Positions 18,541-28,043 of a DNA stretch of 59,616 nucleotides are shown here, in pieces; position 1 is the first letter of the stretch; each line of letters begins with the position of its first letter. The position numbers and the translations under genes are program-made. The stretch lies in assembly GCA_021805825.1 (NCBI GenBank), contig JAJZEC010000013.1:1-59616 (forward strand), written 5' to 3'. A model generated the notes under the pieces. The model made no database searches, was not told the DNA's origin, and saw only the letters and a list, made by a program, of their open reading frames with translations. Source of the stretch: Pseudomonadota bacterium. GTDB lineage: Bacteria; Pseudomonadota; Gammaproteobacteria; Burkholderiales; Burkholderiaceae_C.

Positions 18541-19262
18541 ACCTCGCCGCCGCGCAACGTCCGCCCGCCTGGCACGAGCCCGACGACGGCAAGCGCTGGC
18601 TGGCCTCGACCGGGCTGGCGCTGCTGATCGAAGTGGTGGTGCTGGTTGCGATGGCTTGGTGGGTCAGCCGTCCGGCACCGCCTCCGCCACCGCAGCCGGT
18701 GGAAATCACCTTGACTCAGCCCAAGCCTCAACCCAAGGTGGTCACGCCCAAGCCGCCGCCCCCAAAGCCCAAGCCGCCCAAGCCCAAGCCCAAGCCGCTG
18801 CCCAGGCCCAAGGTGCGCCACATCGTGCACCCGAAGCCGCTGCCGCTGCCGCCGAAGCCCCGCATCCAGCCGCCACCGGCGCCCGTTCCGGCGGCCAGGC
18901 CGGCGATGCCGGTCGCGCCACCGCCGCCGCCTCCTCCGCCTCCGCGCAAGCCGCCGAAGGTCGACACCGCGGCCCTGCAGATGAGCTTCGAAGTGCTGAT
19001 GCGCGAAGCCATCCAGGATGCGGTGCACTACCCGGAGGCGGCACGCCTGATGCAGGTCGAGGGCCGCACCCAGGTCGCCTTCACCTTCCTGGACGGCCGC
19101 GTCAGCCAGCTGCGCGTGGTGCATTCCAGCGGCGTGCCTTCGCTCGACCGTGCCGCGTTGCAGGCCGTGCGCACCGCGCCGTACCCGGCGCCGCCGGCGG
19201 CGCTCGCGGGTCGCCCGCTGGCCTTTGTGGTCTGGGTTCGCTTCCGTCTGTCGGACAACTGA
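18537..19262 (+). CDS. tonB: TonB energy-transducing protein
   Basis: A 241-residue periplasm-spanning protein: short cytoplasmic N terminus, one helix (about 24-44), a long rigid Pro/Lys-rich spacer (about 48-140, PKP and PPP repeats) and a C-terminal TonB domain (about 150-238; YPEAARLMQVEGRTQVAFTF, then a long VVHSSGVPSLDRAAL stretch). The GTG start overlaps exbD (GTGA) and its stop overlaps the next ATG (TGATG). Together with exbBD it powers the receptor encoded upstream. Confidence 0.93.
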   Translation: MNLAAAQRPPAWHEPDDGKRWLASTGLALLIEVVVLVAMAWWVSRPAPPPPPQPVEITLTQPKPQPKVVTPKPPPPKPKPPKPKPKPLPRPKVRHIVHPKPLPLPPKPRIQPPPAPVPAARPAMPVAPPPPPPPPPRKPPKVDTAALQMSFEVLMREAIQDAVHYPEAARLMQVEGRTQVAFTFLDGRVSQLRVVHSSGVPSLDRAALQAVRTAPYPAPPAALAGRPLAFVVWVRFRLSDN

Positions 19263-20254
19263 TGAAAAAGCTCCTTCTTGCCCTGCTGGCGGCTGTCGCC
19301 GGCGCCGCCAGCGCCACCGCCCACCCACTGACCGTCTACGCTGCCTTCGGCTACGACCGCGCGGTCGCCCAGGCCTTCACCCAAGCCACGGGCATCCCGG
19401 TCGACCTCGTGCACCTGAGCACCGGGCCGCTGCAGGCACGGGTCGAGGCCGAGGGCGACCGCCCGCAGTGGGACGTGGTCTGGTTCGACGGCGACCTGGC
19501 GATGCGCGAACTGGCGTTGCAGCGCCGGCTGGCCTGCGGCTGGATGCCGCCGCTGCGCTACAGCGCTCGTGGCCTCGCGCTGCTGCCGGCCGACCGCTGC
19601 TACCTGCCGGTGGGACTGACCTACGCCGGGGTGATGCTGGTCGACGCCGCCCGACTGCACGAGCTGCCGCATGGCTGGAAGCAGCTGGCCCAGCCGGCAT
19701 TCGCCGGCAAGGTCGGCATGAACAACCCGGCGATTTCGGGCCCGACCTTCCCCTTCGTCGCCGGCATCCTGCAGCACGATGGCATGGTGGCCGGCAAGGC
19801 CTGGTTCGAGCGCCTGCGCGCGCAGGGACTGAAGGTCTACCCGACGAACAGCGTCACCCTGCGCGCGCTGCAATACGGGCAGATCGACGTCGCGGTGGTG
19901 CAAAGCTCGGCCGCGCTGGGATTTGCCGCCGGCCAACCGGGCCTGCGCATCGTCTCCGCGCCGCCGCTGGCCGCGCTGCCTTCGGACATCGCCATCGGCG
20001 CCGCGGTGCGCGGCAAGACGCTGCAGCAGGCCCGGCGCTTCGTGCGCTTCGTGCTGTCGCCGGCCGGACAGAAGGTCATGCAGCACGCCGATCCCAGCGC
20101 CGATTCCAACTACCAGCCGCTGCTGCGCGGGGTGGCGCCGCGGCCGGCGGTGGCCGCACTGCCGGTGGACGGCACCGAAGTGCTCGACCCCCGCGTCTGG
20201 GGACCCCGCGAAGGCGCGGTCGACGCATGGTTCAGCGCCCACGTGCTGCATTGA
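19262..20254 (+). CDS. Fe(III)-type ABC transporter substrate-binding protein
   Basis: A 330-residue periplasmic binding protein with signal peptide MKKLLLALLAAVAGAASATA. The family pattern (LTVYAAFGYDRAVAQAFTQATGIPV at the start of the mature protein; WDVVWFDGDL; VGMNNPAISGPTFPFV; LRALQYGQIDVAVVQ) fits the FbpA/FutA/AfuA cluster (COG1840), whose members bind ferric iron, thiamine or phosphonates. Its start overlaps the tonB stop (TGATG). The ligand is inferred as ferric iron or a related metal from the TonB genes beside it. Phosphonate or thiamine cannot be excluded. Confidence 0.8.
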   Translation: MKKLLLALLAAVAGAASATAHPLTVYAAFGYDRAVAQAFTQATGIPVDLVHLSTGPLQARVEAEGDRPQWDVVWFDGDLAMRELALQRRLACGWMPPLRYSARGLALLPADRCYLPVGLTYAGVMLVDAARLHELPHGWKQLAQPAFAGKVGMNNPAISGPTFPFVAGILQHDGMVAGKAWFERLRAQGLKVYPTNSVTLRALQYGQIDVAVVQSSAALGFAAGQPGLRIVSAPPLAALPSDIAIGAAVRGKTLQQARRFVRFVLSPAGQKVMQHADPSADSNYQPLLRGVAPRPAVAALPVDGTEVLDPRVWGPREGAVDAWFSAHVLH

Positions 20255-21963
20255 GCGCGCAGCCGCTGGGTCGCGCCCCGGCCGCCTCGCTCCTCCTGGC
20301 CTCCCGGCTGCGTCGCCTGGGCCCAGCCTTCGCGTCGCTTGGCGCCCTCTGCCTGCTGCTGGCGGCGCTGGTGCTGTGGGGCTGGCCGCTCGGCGGCTTC
20401 CTGCTGCAGGCCGTGCTGCCGGGACTGCTGCACGGCGACCTGCATCCGCAGCTGCACGCCTTCGCGCAGGCATGGAGCGGTGGCGGCGCGCAGTCGCTGG
20501 GCAACACCCTGCTGGCCGCCGGCCTGGCCGCGCTCCTGGCGCTGCCCGCTGGAGCCTGGCTGGCCTGGCTGCGCGAGCGCACCCTGCTGCGCTGGCGCGG
20601 CTGGATCGAGGCCGGGGTGTGGCTGCTGCTGGTGATGCCGGGCTATTTCGTCGCTTCCGGCTGGATGCTGCTGGCCGCGCCGATCGGGCCGCTGGCGCAC
20701 TGGCCTGCCGGGCTGCGGCTGGCGCAGTCGCTGCTGGCCATGCCGGGCATCGTGCTCAGCCTGGCGTTCAAGGCCCTGCCCTACACTTTCCTGGCGGTGC
20801 AGATGAGCCTGCGCGGGGTGTCGGCGGCGCCGCAGGAGGCCGCGCGGGTGCTCGGGCTCGGTCGCCGCCGCCGGCTGCTGCTGGCCGTGGCGGCGCTGCT
20901 GCCAGCGCTGGCCGCGGGCTTTGCCGCGGCCTTCGCCGAATCGGCCAGCGATTTCGCCATCGCAGCGACCCTGGGTGCGGGCAGCGGCACCATCATGGCC
21001 ACCTACGCGATCGAACAGGCGGTGTCGGCGCTCCCGGTGAATTTCCCGGCCGCCGCTGCGGCCTCCTGGATGCTGCTCGGCCTGCTGCTGCCGGCACTGC
21101 TGTTGCAGTCCTACGCCCACCGCGGCGGCAGCGGCGCGCGCAGCCTCGGACCGCGCCACCGCCCGCCGGCGCCGCTGCGCCTGGGCGGATCACAGGCGCT
21201 GGCCCACGGCCTCGGCGCCGGCATCGTGGCGCTGCTCGGACTCGGGGTGCCGCTGCTCACGGCTGCCACCATGGCCACGAGCGGCGGCGGGCACGGGGGC
21301 CACTTCTGGTCGGCCGCCGCCCAGGTGCTGCCAGCCTTCGGCTACTCGCTGCGCATGGCCGTGCTGGCCGCCTGTGCGACCACCGTACTGGCGTGGCCGG
21401 CGGCGCGCGCGGTGAATACCCCCGGGATGCTCGGACGGGGCGTCGACTTCGCGCTGACCACCGCGATGGCCCTTCCCGGCATCGTGCTGGCGGCAGCCTA
21501 TGTGCGCATGTACAACCTGAGCATCACGCCCTGGTATGGCGGAAGCTTCCTGCTCGCGCTGGCCTACGTCGCGCTGGCGCTGCCGGCCAGCGTGCGCCTG
21601 CTGCAGGGTCCGGTGGCGCAGCTGCACGGCAGCCTCGGAGAGGCTGCACAGGTGCATGGCCTGAGCCGCTTGCAGGCGCTGCGGCGCATCGAATGGCCGC
21701 TGCTCGCCCCGGCGCTGGGCGCGGCCTGGCTGATGGCCGCGCTGCACGTGGCCTTCGAATTGCCGGCCTCGCAACTGCTGTACCCTGCCGGGCACACGCC
21801 GCTGGCGGTGGCTCTGCTCGACGCGGCCGCCGGCTTCCAGCTGCGCCTGCAGGCGCAGCTGCAGTTGCTGGGCATCGCCCTGCTGCTGGGTTTCGCGCTG
21901 CTGGCGCGCTGGGCCTTCGCGCGCGCGCGGGCTGCCGCCGACACCCGCCCCGACCCGAACTGA
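20227..21963 (+). CDS. Fe(III)-type ABC transporter permease (fused two-repeat)
   Basis: A roughly 578-residue inner-membrane permease with about twelve helices arranged as two homologous halves, each with a binding-protein-dependent (EAA-type) loop: SAAPQEAARVLGLGRRRRLLL in the first and GSLGEAAQVHGLSRLQALRRI in the second. This is the FbpB architecture. The ATG at 20227 overlaps the binding-protein gene by 28 nt; a TTG at 20251 overlapping its stop (TTGA) is an alternative start. The ATPase gene follows 2 nt after its stop. Confidence 0.87.
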   Translation: MVQRPRAALSAQPLGRAPAASLLLASRLRRLGPAFASLGALCLLLAALVLWGWPLGGFLLQAVLPGLLHGDLHPQLHAFAQAWSGGGAQSLGNTLLAAGLAALLALPAGAWLAWLRERTLLRWRGWIEAGVWLLLVMPGYFVASGWMLLAAPIGPLAHWPAGLRLAQSLLAMPGIVLSLAFKALPYTFLAVQMSLRGVSAAPQEAARVLGLGRRRRLLLAVAALLPALAAGFAAAFAESASDFAIAATLGAGSGTIMATYAIEQAVSALPVNFPAAAAASWMLLGLLLPALLLQSYAHRGGSGARSLGPRHRPPAPLRLGGSQALAHGLGAGIVALLGLGVPLLTAATMATSGGGHGGHFWSAAAQVLPAFGYSLRMAVLAACATTVLAWPAARAVNTPGMLGRGVDFALTTAMALPGIVLAAAYVRMYNLSITPWYGGSFLLALAYVALALPASVRLLQGPVAQLHGSLGEAAQVHGLSRLQALRRIEWPLLAPALGAAWLMAALHVAFELPASQLLYPAGHTPLAVALLDAAAGFQLRLQAQLQLLGIALLLGFALLARWAFARARAAADTRPDPN

Positions 21964-21965
21964 CC

Positions 21966-23063
<1,098 letters not shown>

Positions 23064-23071
23064 ACGATTTG

Positions 23072-23815
23072 ATGAACTGGAGCAACTGGGGGGCTGCCGG
23101 AGCGATTTTCGCGGCCAGCAGCGTCGAATGGGTCGAGGCTTTCACCATCGTGCTCGCGGTGGCGCTGAGCATCGGCTGGGCGCGCGCGGCCAGCGCCGCG
23201 GCCTGTGCGCTGGCCGCGGTGGCCGCGCTGATCGCCGCCAGCGCCGCAGGGCTGCGCTTCGTGCCCGGCGACATGCAGGCAGTCCGCGGAGTCATCGGAA
23301 TGTTCCTGCTGCTGTTCGGCCTGCGCTGGTACGTCAAGGCGGTGCGGCGCTATGCAGGTCGCACCCGCCTGCATGACGAGGCCGAGGAATTCCGCGAAAC
23401 CCGTGAGGCCCTCGACCATGCCGAAGTGCGCGCGGCTTGGATCGTCGCCTTCAAGGGCGTGCTGCTCGAGGGCCTGGAGGTCTGGCTGCTGGTCGTCGCG
23501 ATGGGCCACGGCCTGAACTGGGGCCAGGCCGGCGGCGCCGCGCTGCTGGCCCTGCTGGTGGTCATCGCCGCCGGCATCCTGCTGCGCAGCCCGCTGACCG
23601 CGGTACCCGAGAACACCCTGAAATTCCTGGTCGCCAGCGCCCTGCTGTCCTTCGGCAGCTTCTGGAGCCTGGCCGGTCTGCTGGGCGAAGGCGCGGCCTG
23701 GCCGCTGGGAGACCTGAGCTTGCCGTTGCTGTTCGCGGTGTACGCGGTGTGCGGTCGCGCGCTGGGCGCCTGGCTGCGCGTGCGGCCGGCGCTGCCCGGA
23801 GGAGCCAAGGCATGA
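23072..23815 (+). CDS. COG4280/FTR1-like multipass membrane protein
   Basis: A 247-residue protein with about seven hydrophobic segments. It has two acidic helix motifs, SVEWVEAF (Glu19, Glu22) and LLEGLEVW (Glu133, Glu136), that resemble the paired Glu/REGLE motifs of FTR1 iron permeases and sit in a repeat-like position. I recall such proteins as COG4280, function unassigned. Together with the ABC system and TonB genes this suggests metal transport. The ATG at 23072 is spaced 11 nt from GAGGAG; a GTG at 23060 overlapping the ATPase stop is an alternative. The stop overlaps the next gene (ATGA). Confidence 0.72.
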   Translation: MNWSNWGAAGAIFAASSVEWVEAFTIVLAVALSIGWARAASAAACALAAVAALIAASAAGLRFVPGDMQAVRGVIGMFLLLFGLRWYVKAVRRYAGRTRLHDEAEEFRETREALDHAEVRAAWIVAFKGVLLEGLEVWLLVVAMGHGLNWGQAGGAALLALLVVIAAGILLRSPLTAVPENTLKFLVASALLSFGSFWSLAGLLGEGAAWPLGDLSLPLLFAVYAVCGRALGAWLRVRPALPGGAKA

Positions 23816-23976
23816 AAAAACTTCTGCAACTGATCTTCGGGGATTGGCGCAATACGGCGGCAGTCGCCGCCAGCGTCGCGGTGGCGATGCTGCTGGCACG
23901 CGAAACGCCGTCGCTGGGCGGAGCCGGGATGGTCGCCGCGCTGCTGCTGGCGACCTGGTGGCAGGCCTCGCGCTGA
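23812..23976 (+). CDS. 54-residue hypothetical membrane peptide
   Basis: A small protein, MKKLLQLIFGDWRN followed by two short hydrophobic stretches (about 15-29 and 36-49: AAVAASVAVAMLLA and GAGMVAALLLATWW). It is coupled to the preceding membrane gene by an ATGA overlap and has GGAGCC upstream. No family is recognised. The coupling suggests an accessory subunit of the COG4280 protein; this is inference. Confidence 0.6.
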   Translation: MKKLLQLIFGDWRNTAAVAASVAVAMLLARETPSLGGAGMVAALLLATWWQASR

Positions 23977-23995
23977 GGCCGCGCAGCGCGCTGCG

Positions 23996-24439
23996 TCAGG
24001 CGACGCGGCGCGCGCCCTCGCTGCTGGAGCGAGGGTCGTCGACCGCCAGCATGCAGGCCTCGACGGTCTCGAGGTTGTTGTCGCGCGCGAAGCGCAACAC
24101 GAAATCCCACGCCATCGGCTCGACGTCGGCGAGTTCGCGGCTGACCACCACCGCCCGCACCCCGTCGACCAGCGTGGGCATGCACAGGGGCGAATAGCAC
24201 AGGTGGCCTTCAGCATGCCCGGCACCGACCGGGCGGAAGCGCGACATCACGCCCGCCAGGCGCTCGGCCCAGTCGCTGGGGCGGAACCTCCGCCCCTCGT
24301 GGGTGCGCCCGAGCAGCACGACCTCGCCGGGCTGCAGATCGCGCCCGAGCGCCTGCTGCACCGCGGCGACCTGCTGCGGAACCTGCTGCGCGGCCTCAAC
24401 CGCACGCGACGCGCAGGAGACATCGGACGCAGCGTTCAT
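23996..24439 (-). CDS. DUF3579 family protein
   Basis: A 147-residue protein whose core VVLLGRTHEGRRFRPSDWAERLAGVMSRF ... YSPL ... RAVVVSRELADVEPMAWDFVLRFARDNNLE matches the betaproteobacterial DUF3579 family, function unknown. The ATG at 24439 gives a slightly long N terminus rich in Ala/Gln, about 45 residues before the conserved core. It converges on the membrane-peptide gene (19-nt gap) and is divergent from the MaoC gene. Confidence 0.75.
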   Translation of the reverse strand: MNAASDVSCASRAVEAAQQVPQQVAAVQQALGRDLQPGEVVLLGRTHEGRRFRPSDWAERLAGVMSRFRPVGAGHAEGHLCYSPLCMPTLVDGVRAVVVSRELADVEPMAWDFVLRFARDNNLETVEACMLAVDDPRSSSEGARRVA

Positions 24440-24551
24440 CGGTGGATCCCGTCGAAGGTGTTCATGCCGGAAGTCATTGTGCGCCCGCCCGGCGCCTCCT
24501 GGCAAACCCTGCCCCGGCATCCGCGCGTGCCTGCACACCCGGCCTCGGGAG

Positions 24552-24571
24552 GCCTGCGCGCACGCGCAGGC
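24552..24571. other. perfect palindrome upstream of the maoC-like gene
   Basis: Arms GCCTGCGCG (24552-24560) and CGCGCAGGC (24563-24571) with a 2-nt centre, 14 nt before the ATG at 24586, in the divergent DUF3579/MaoC spacer. It could be an operator or a 5'-UTR hairpin that limits ribosome access. Confidence 0.4.
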
Positions 24572-24585
24572 GCTACCATCGTTGC

Positions 24586-25080
24586 ATGCAAGCAACTCCG
24601 GACTCTCTTCCGTCCCGGCTGCACTGGGAGGACTTTCCCGTCGGCCTGGTCATCGAATGCGGCAGCCGCACCGTGCAGCGCGAGGAAATCCTGGCCTTCG
24701 CCCGGGATTTCGACCCCCAGCCCTTCCATGTCGATGAAGCCGCGGCGCGCGAATCGCTGTTCGGCGGCCTCAGCGCCAGCGGCTGGCACACCTGCGCGCT
24801 GACCATGCGCCTGATGTGCGACGCCTACCTGTTGCGCAGCAGCAGCCTGGGTTCGCCCGGCCTCGACGAGGTGCGCTGGCTGCGGCCGGTGCACCCCGGG
24901 GACACCCTGCACGTGCGCATGACCGTGCTCGAGGCCCGGCTGATGCGCAGCCGCCCGGGGGTCGGGCTGGTGCGCTCGCAATGGGAATCGCTCGACCAGG
25001 ACGGCCAGGCGGTGCTGCGCATGATCGGCTGGGGCATGTTCGCCTGCCGGCAGGCCGCGCCGGCGCCCGCGGCCGCCTAG
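24586..25080 (+). CDS. MaoC-like dehydratase/acyl-hydratase
   Basis: A 164-residue hot-dog-fold protein with the R-hydratase signature region FARDFDPQPFHVDEAAARESLFGGLSASGWHTCAL, which holds the usual Asp and His (hydratase 2 motif), and the C-terminal NLDEVRW-type segment LDEVRWLRPVHPGDTL. Such enzymes hydrate enoyl-CoA; the substrate is unknown here. The start at 24586 gives the family length. It is followed 16 nt later by a methyltransferase-like gene. Confidence 0.82.
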   Translation: MQATPDSLPSRLHWEDFPVGLVIECGSRTVQREEILAFARDFDPQPFHVDEAAARESLFGGLSASGWHTCALTMRLMCDAYLLRSSSLGSPGLDEVRWLRPVHPGDTLHVRMTVLEARLMRSRPGVGLVRSQWESLDQDGQAVLRMIGWGMFACRQAAPAPAAA

Positions 25081-25096
25081 TGTCCGGACACCAGCC

Positions 25097-25543
25097 ATGC
25101 AGCCCGGCGACGCGCTGATGTCCCGCCTGTGGGTGCTGGCGCAGTTCGCCCTCGTCGCACTGATGCTGGCCTGGCCGGCGCACTGGCGATGGTCGGCTCC
25201 CGCGCTGCTCGCCGCGGCCTGCGGCGCGGCGCTGGGCGTGTGGGTGCTGGCCTGGAACCGGCCGGGCAACTTCAACATCCGTCCCGAACCGAAGGCGCAG
25301 GCCCGACTCGTGCTGGAAGGCCCGTACCGCCGCATGCGCCATCCGATGTACAGCGCGCTGCTGCTGCTGATGGCCGGGGTGCTGGCAGCCAGCCCCGATG
25401 CGCCGCGGGTGCTTGCCTGGCTCGCCCTGCTGCTGGTGCTGCACGGCAAGGCGGCTCTGGAAGAACGCCTGCTGCTGCAGCGCTGGCCGCAATACGCCGA
25501 CTACCGCGCGCGCACCTGGCGCTTCATTCCGAAGCCGGGCTGA
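25097..25543 (+). CDS. ICMT-family membrane methyltransferase-like protein
   Basis: A 148-residue membrane protein with four hydrophobic helices and the conserved isoprenylcysteine carboxyl methyltransferase/phospholipid methyltransferase motif GPYRRMRHPMYSA with a later EERLLLQRWPQYADYRARTWRFIP. These residues bind S-adenosylmethionine in the family. The substrate is not predictable. Its last 20 nt overlap convergently with the EamA-type gene on the other strand. Confidence 0.8.
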   Translation: MQPGDALMSRLWVLAQFALVALMLAWPAHWRWSAPALLAAACGAALGVWVLAWNRPGNFNIRPEPKAQARLVLEGPYRRMRHPMYSALLLLMAGVLAASPDAPRVLAWLALLLVLHGKAALEERLLLQRWPQYADYRARTWRFIPKPG

Positions 25544-26369
25544 GGCGCTCGCCCGACCGCGGCCAGCGCGCCGCGGCCAGCAGCAGCGCCGCAGCCACCC
25601 AGGCCACGGCGGGCGCCGGGCGCGCCAGCGCCTGTTGCAGCAGCAGCGTGGCCGTCGGCGCGACCGCCAGCAGCGTGGGCAGTCGCGACGCGCGACGCTG
25701 CGGCGCGGGCACGATCCACAGCAGCGCCACGGCCAGCAGGCAGGCCGCCACCTGCAGCCCCAGCGCCCACCAGGCAGCCGCGGCGGGTTCGACCAGCCAG
25801 TTCTCCCCCGCGACCACGGATGCCACGGGCAGGGTCACGGCAGCACCGATCAATTGGTAGACCGCGCACCGTTCCCCGGCGCAGCCCTGCAGCCGCGGAT
25901 CGGCCGCCACCCACTCCTGCGTCGCCCAGGCGAGTCCGGACAGCACCGCCAGCAGCCAGCCGAAGGCTTCCAGGTAGCGCGCCAGCAGCAGCAGCGCCAA
26001 CCCTGCCAGCAGCGCCGAGGCCCACGCGCGCAAGCCGCTGCGCAGCGGCTCGGCCAGCAGCACCACGGCGGCGCCGCAGGCCACCGCGCCCGCGGCACCC
26101 AGGTGGGCCACCGCCGCGTACAAGAAAGCCATGCGGGCGCTGAACAGCAGGCCCAGGCGCAGCCCCGGCGCCAGCGTGGCATCCTGCGCGAACACGCCGA
26201 TATCGCGCCAGCGCGTCCACAGCCACAACAGCAGCAACGAAACCGTGGTGGCCAGCGTGGCCTGCAGCAGCGGTGGAACGGCCGGCAGCGCCAGCATCAC
26301 GGCCACCGGCTGCAGGCTCCACGCCAGCGCGCCGGCGTGTTCGCCGCGGGTCGCGCGGGCAGCCTCCAT
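25524..26369 (-). CDS. EamA/DMT-superfamily transporter
   Basis: A 281-residue protein, almost wholly hydrophobic, with about ten predicted helices in two five-helix halves as in the drug/metabolite transporter superfamily. Signature-like segments are the RLGLLFSARMAFLYAAVAHLGAAGAVAC turn and the second-half LLAVLSGLAWATQEW. The substrate is unknown. It lies 33 nt downstream of trpE on the same strand, so may be read from the same transcript. Confidence 0.72.
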   Translation of the reverse strand: MEAARATRGEHAGALAWSLQPVAVMLALPAVPPLLQATLATTVSLLLLWLWTRWRDIGVFAQDATLAPGLRLGLLFSARMAFLYAAVAHLGAAGAVACGAAVVLLAEPLRSGLRAWASALLAGLALLLLARYLEAFGWLLAVLSGLAWATQEWVAADPRLQGCAGERCAVYQLIGAAVTLPVASVVAGENWLVEPAAAAWWALGLQVAACLLAVALLWIVPAPQRRASRLPTLLAVAPTATLLLQQALARPAPAVAWVAAALLLAAARWPRSGERLSPASE

Positions 26370-26402
26370 GCGGGTTCCGCGGCAGCCGAGCGCGGCGCCC
26401 GC

Positions 26403-27899
26403 TCAGCCGCCGAGCCCCTGCTGCACCTGCTCGGCTGCGCGCAGCACCGCGCGCGCCTTGGCCTCGGTCTCGCGCCACTCCATTTCCGGCACCGAATCGG
26501 CCACCACCCCGGCCGCGGCCTGCACGTACAGCCAGCCCGACTTGACGATGCCGGTGCGGATGGCAATCGCCAGATCCATGTCGCCTGCGAAGCTCCAGTA
26601 GCCGACGGCACCTCCGTACAGTCCGCGGCGCGTCGGCTCGAGTTCGTCGATGACTTCCATGGCGCGGATCTTCGGCGCTCCGGACAGCGTGCCGGCCGGG
26701 AAGGTCGCGCGCAGCACGTCGAGCGCGCCCAGCCCCGGACGCAGCAGCCCCTCGACATTGCTGACGATATGCATCACGTGGGAGTAACGCTCGATGGCGA
26801 AGGCTTCGGTGACCCGGACGCTCCCGGTGCAGGCGATGCGGCCGAGATCGTTGCGTGCCAGGTCGATGAGCATCAGGTGCTCGGCGCGCTCCTTCGGGTC
26901 GGACAGCAGTTCGCGCTCGTTGGCCAGATCCTTCTCCGGCGTCTCGCCGCGCGGACGGGTGCCGGCCAGCGGCCGGATCGTGACCTTCTGGCCTTCGGAC
27001 ACCGCCTCCTGCCGAACCAGGATCTCCGGCGACGAACCGACGACCTGGAAGTCCCCGAAGTTGTACAGGTACATGTACGGCGACGGGTTCAGCGAGCGCA
27101 GGGCGCGGTACAGCGACAGCGGGGACTGCTCGAAGCGCTTGCGCAGTCGTTGCCCGACCTGCACCTGCATGAAATCCCCGGCGGCGATCAGCTCCTTGGC
27201 CTGCGCGACCGCGCGCAGGTAGTCTTCCTGCGGGAACTCGTGCTCGACCTCGGTCACCGTGCTCGCGCTGTTGCGCGGGGCCATCGGCGCGGCCTGCAGG
27301 CTGTCGTTCAGCGCGCGCAGGCGTGCGCTGGCGCGGGCGAAGGCATCGGGCTCCTGCGGGTCGGCGTAGACGATGAAGCTCAGCCTGCCGGCGAGGTTGT
27401 CGATGACCGCCAGTTCCTCGCACTGCAACAGCAGGATGTCAGGCAGGTCGAGCGGATCCGGGCGCGGGTTGCGCTCGGCCGACTGCTGCAGACGAGGCTC
27501 GATGTAGCGCGCCGCGTCGTAGCCGAAATAGCCGGCGAGCCCGCCGCAGAAACGCGGCATCCCCTGCGGCAGGGCCACCTTGTGGCGCGCGCGGAAGGCC
27601 TGGATGCCTTCCAGCGGAGGTTGCTGCCAGGACTCGACTTCCACGCCATCGCGCAGCAGCCGGGTCACCCCGTGCTTGACGCGCAATTCGGTGCGGGCCT
27701 GCAGACCGATGAAGGAGTAGCGGCCGAAGCGCTCGCCCCCGACCACCGACTCGAGCAGGAAGGTGTTGCGTGCCGCGCCGCCCTCGGTGAGCTTCAGGTA
27801 CAGGGACAACGGGGTGTCCAGATCGGCCAGGGCCTGCGAGACCAGGGCGATGCGGTTGTACCCGGCCTCGGCCAGGCGGCGGAATTCGGATTCGTTCAT
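26403..27899 (-). CDS. trpE: anthranilate synthase component I
   Basis: A 498-residue chorismate-utilising enzyme making anthranilate for tryptophan. The N-terminal region carries the LLES motif for tryptophan feedback (RNTFLLESVVGGERFGRYSFIG). The C-terminal catalytic domain has IRPLAGTRPRG, DLARNDLGRIA, FPAGTLSGAPKIRAMEVIDELEPTRRG and the QAAAGVVADSVPE segment. No trpG, trpD or trpC is adjacent; the gene stands alone upstream of an EamA-type gene. No leader peptide with Trp codons is evident in the 144-nt spacer before it. Confidence 0.96.
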   Translation of the reverse strand: MNESEFRRLAEAGYNRIALVSQALADLDTPLSLYLKLTEGGAARNTFLLESVVGGERFGRYSFIGLQARTELRVKHGVTRLLRDGVEVESWQQPPLEGIQAFRARHKVALPQGMPRFCGGLAGYFGYDAARYIEPRLQQSAERNPRPDPLDLPDILLLQCEELAVIDNLAGRLSFIVYADPQEPDAFARASARLRALNDSLQAAPMAPRNSASTVTEVEHEFPQEDYLRAVAQAKELIAAGDFMQVQVGQRLRKRFEQSPLSLYRALRSLNPSPYMYLYNFGDFQVVGSSPEILVRQEAVSEGQKVTIRPLAGTRPRGETPEKDLANERELLSDPKERAEHLMLIDLARNDLGRIACTGSVRVTEAFAIERYSHVMHIVSNVEGLLRPGLGALDVLRATFPAGTLSGAPKIRAMEVIDELEPTRRGLYGGAVGYWSFAGDMDLAIAIRTGIVKSGWLYVQAAAGVVADSVPEMEWRETEAKARAVLRAAEQVQQGLGG

Positions 27900-28043
27900 G
27901 GTGGGCAGCCCGCGCGGCCGCCGCGCCACGCGGCAGCCCACGGCCACTGTAGCAAATGCCGCGCCGGCCGATCGCCTGCAGGCCGCCGCCGGAGCGGCCG
28001 ACTTGCGTATCCTTCGGGCATCGCCACGTGCCGGAGGATGACC

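Noticed and set aside
19923-21965. Very long upstream extension of the ABC ATPase frame
   Set aside because: The extension reads through the permease gene in another frame with Arg/Ala/Gly-rich sequence; the real ATPase starts at 21966.
25398-28043. Long upstream extension of the chalcone-isomerase-like frame
   Set aside because: It runs antisense to the EamA and trpE genes and is low-complexity; the start at 28044 has a good ribosome-binding site.
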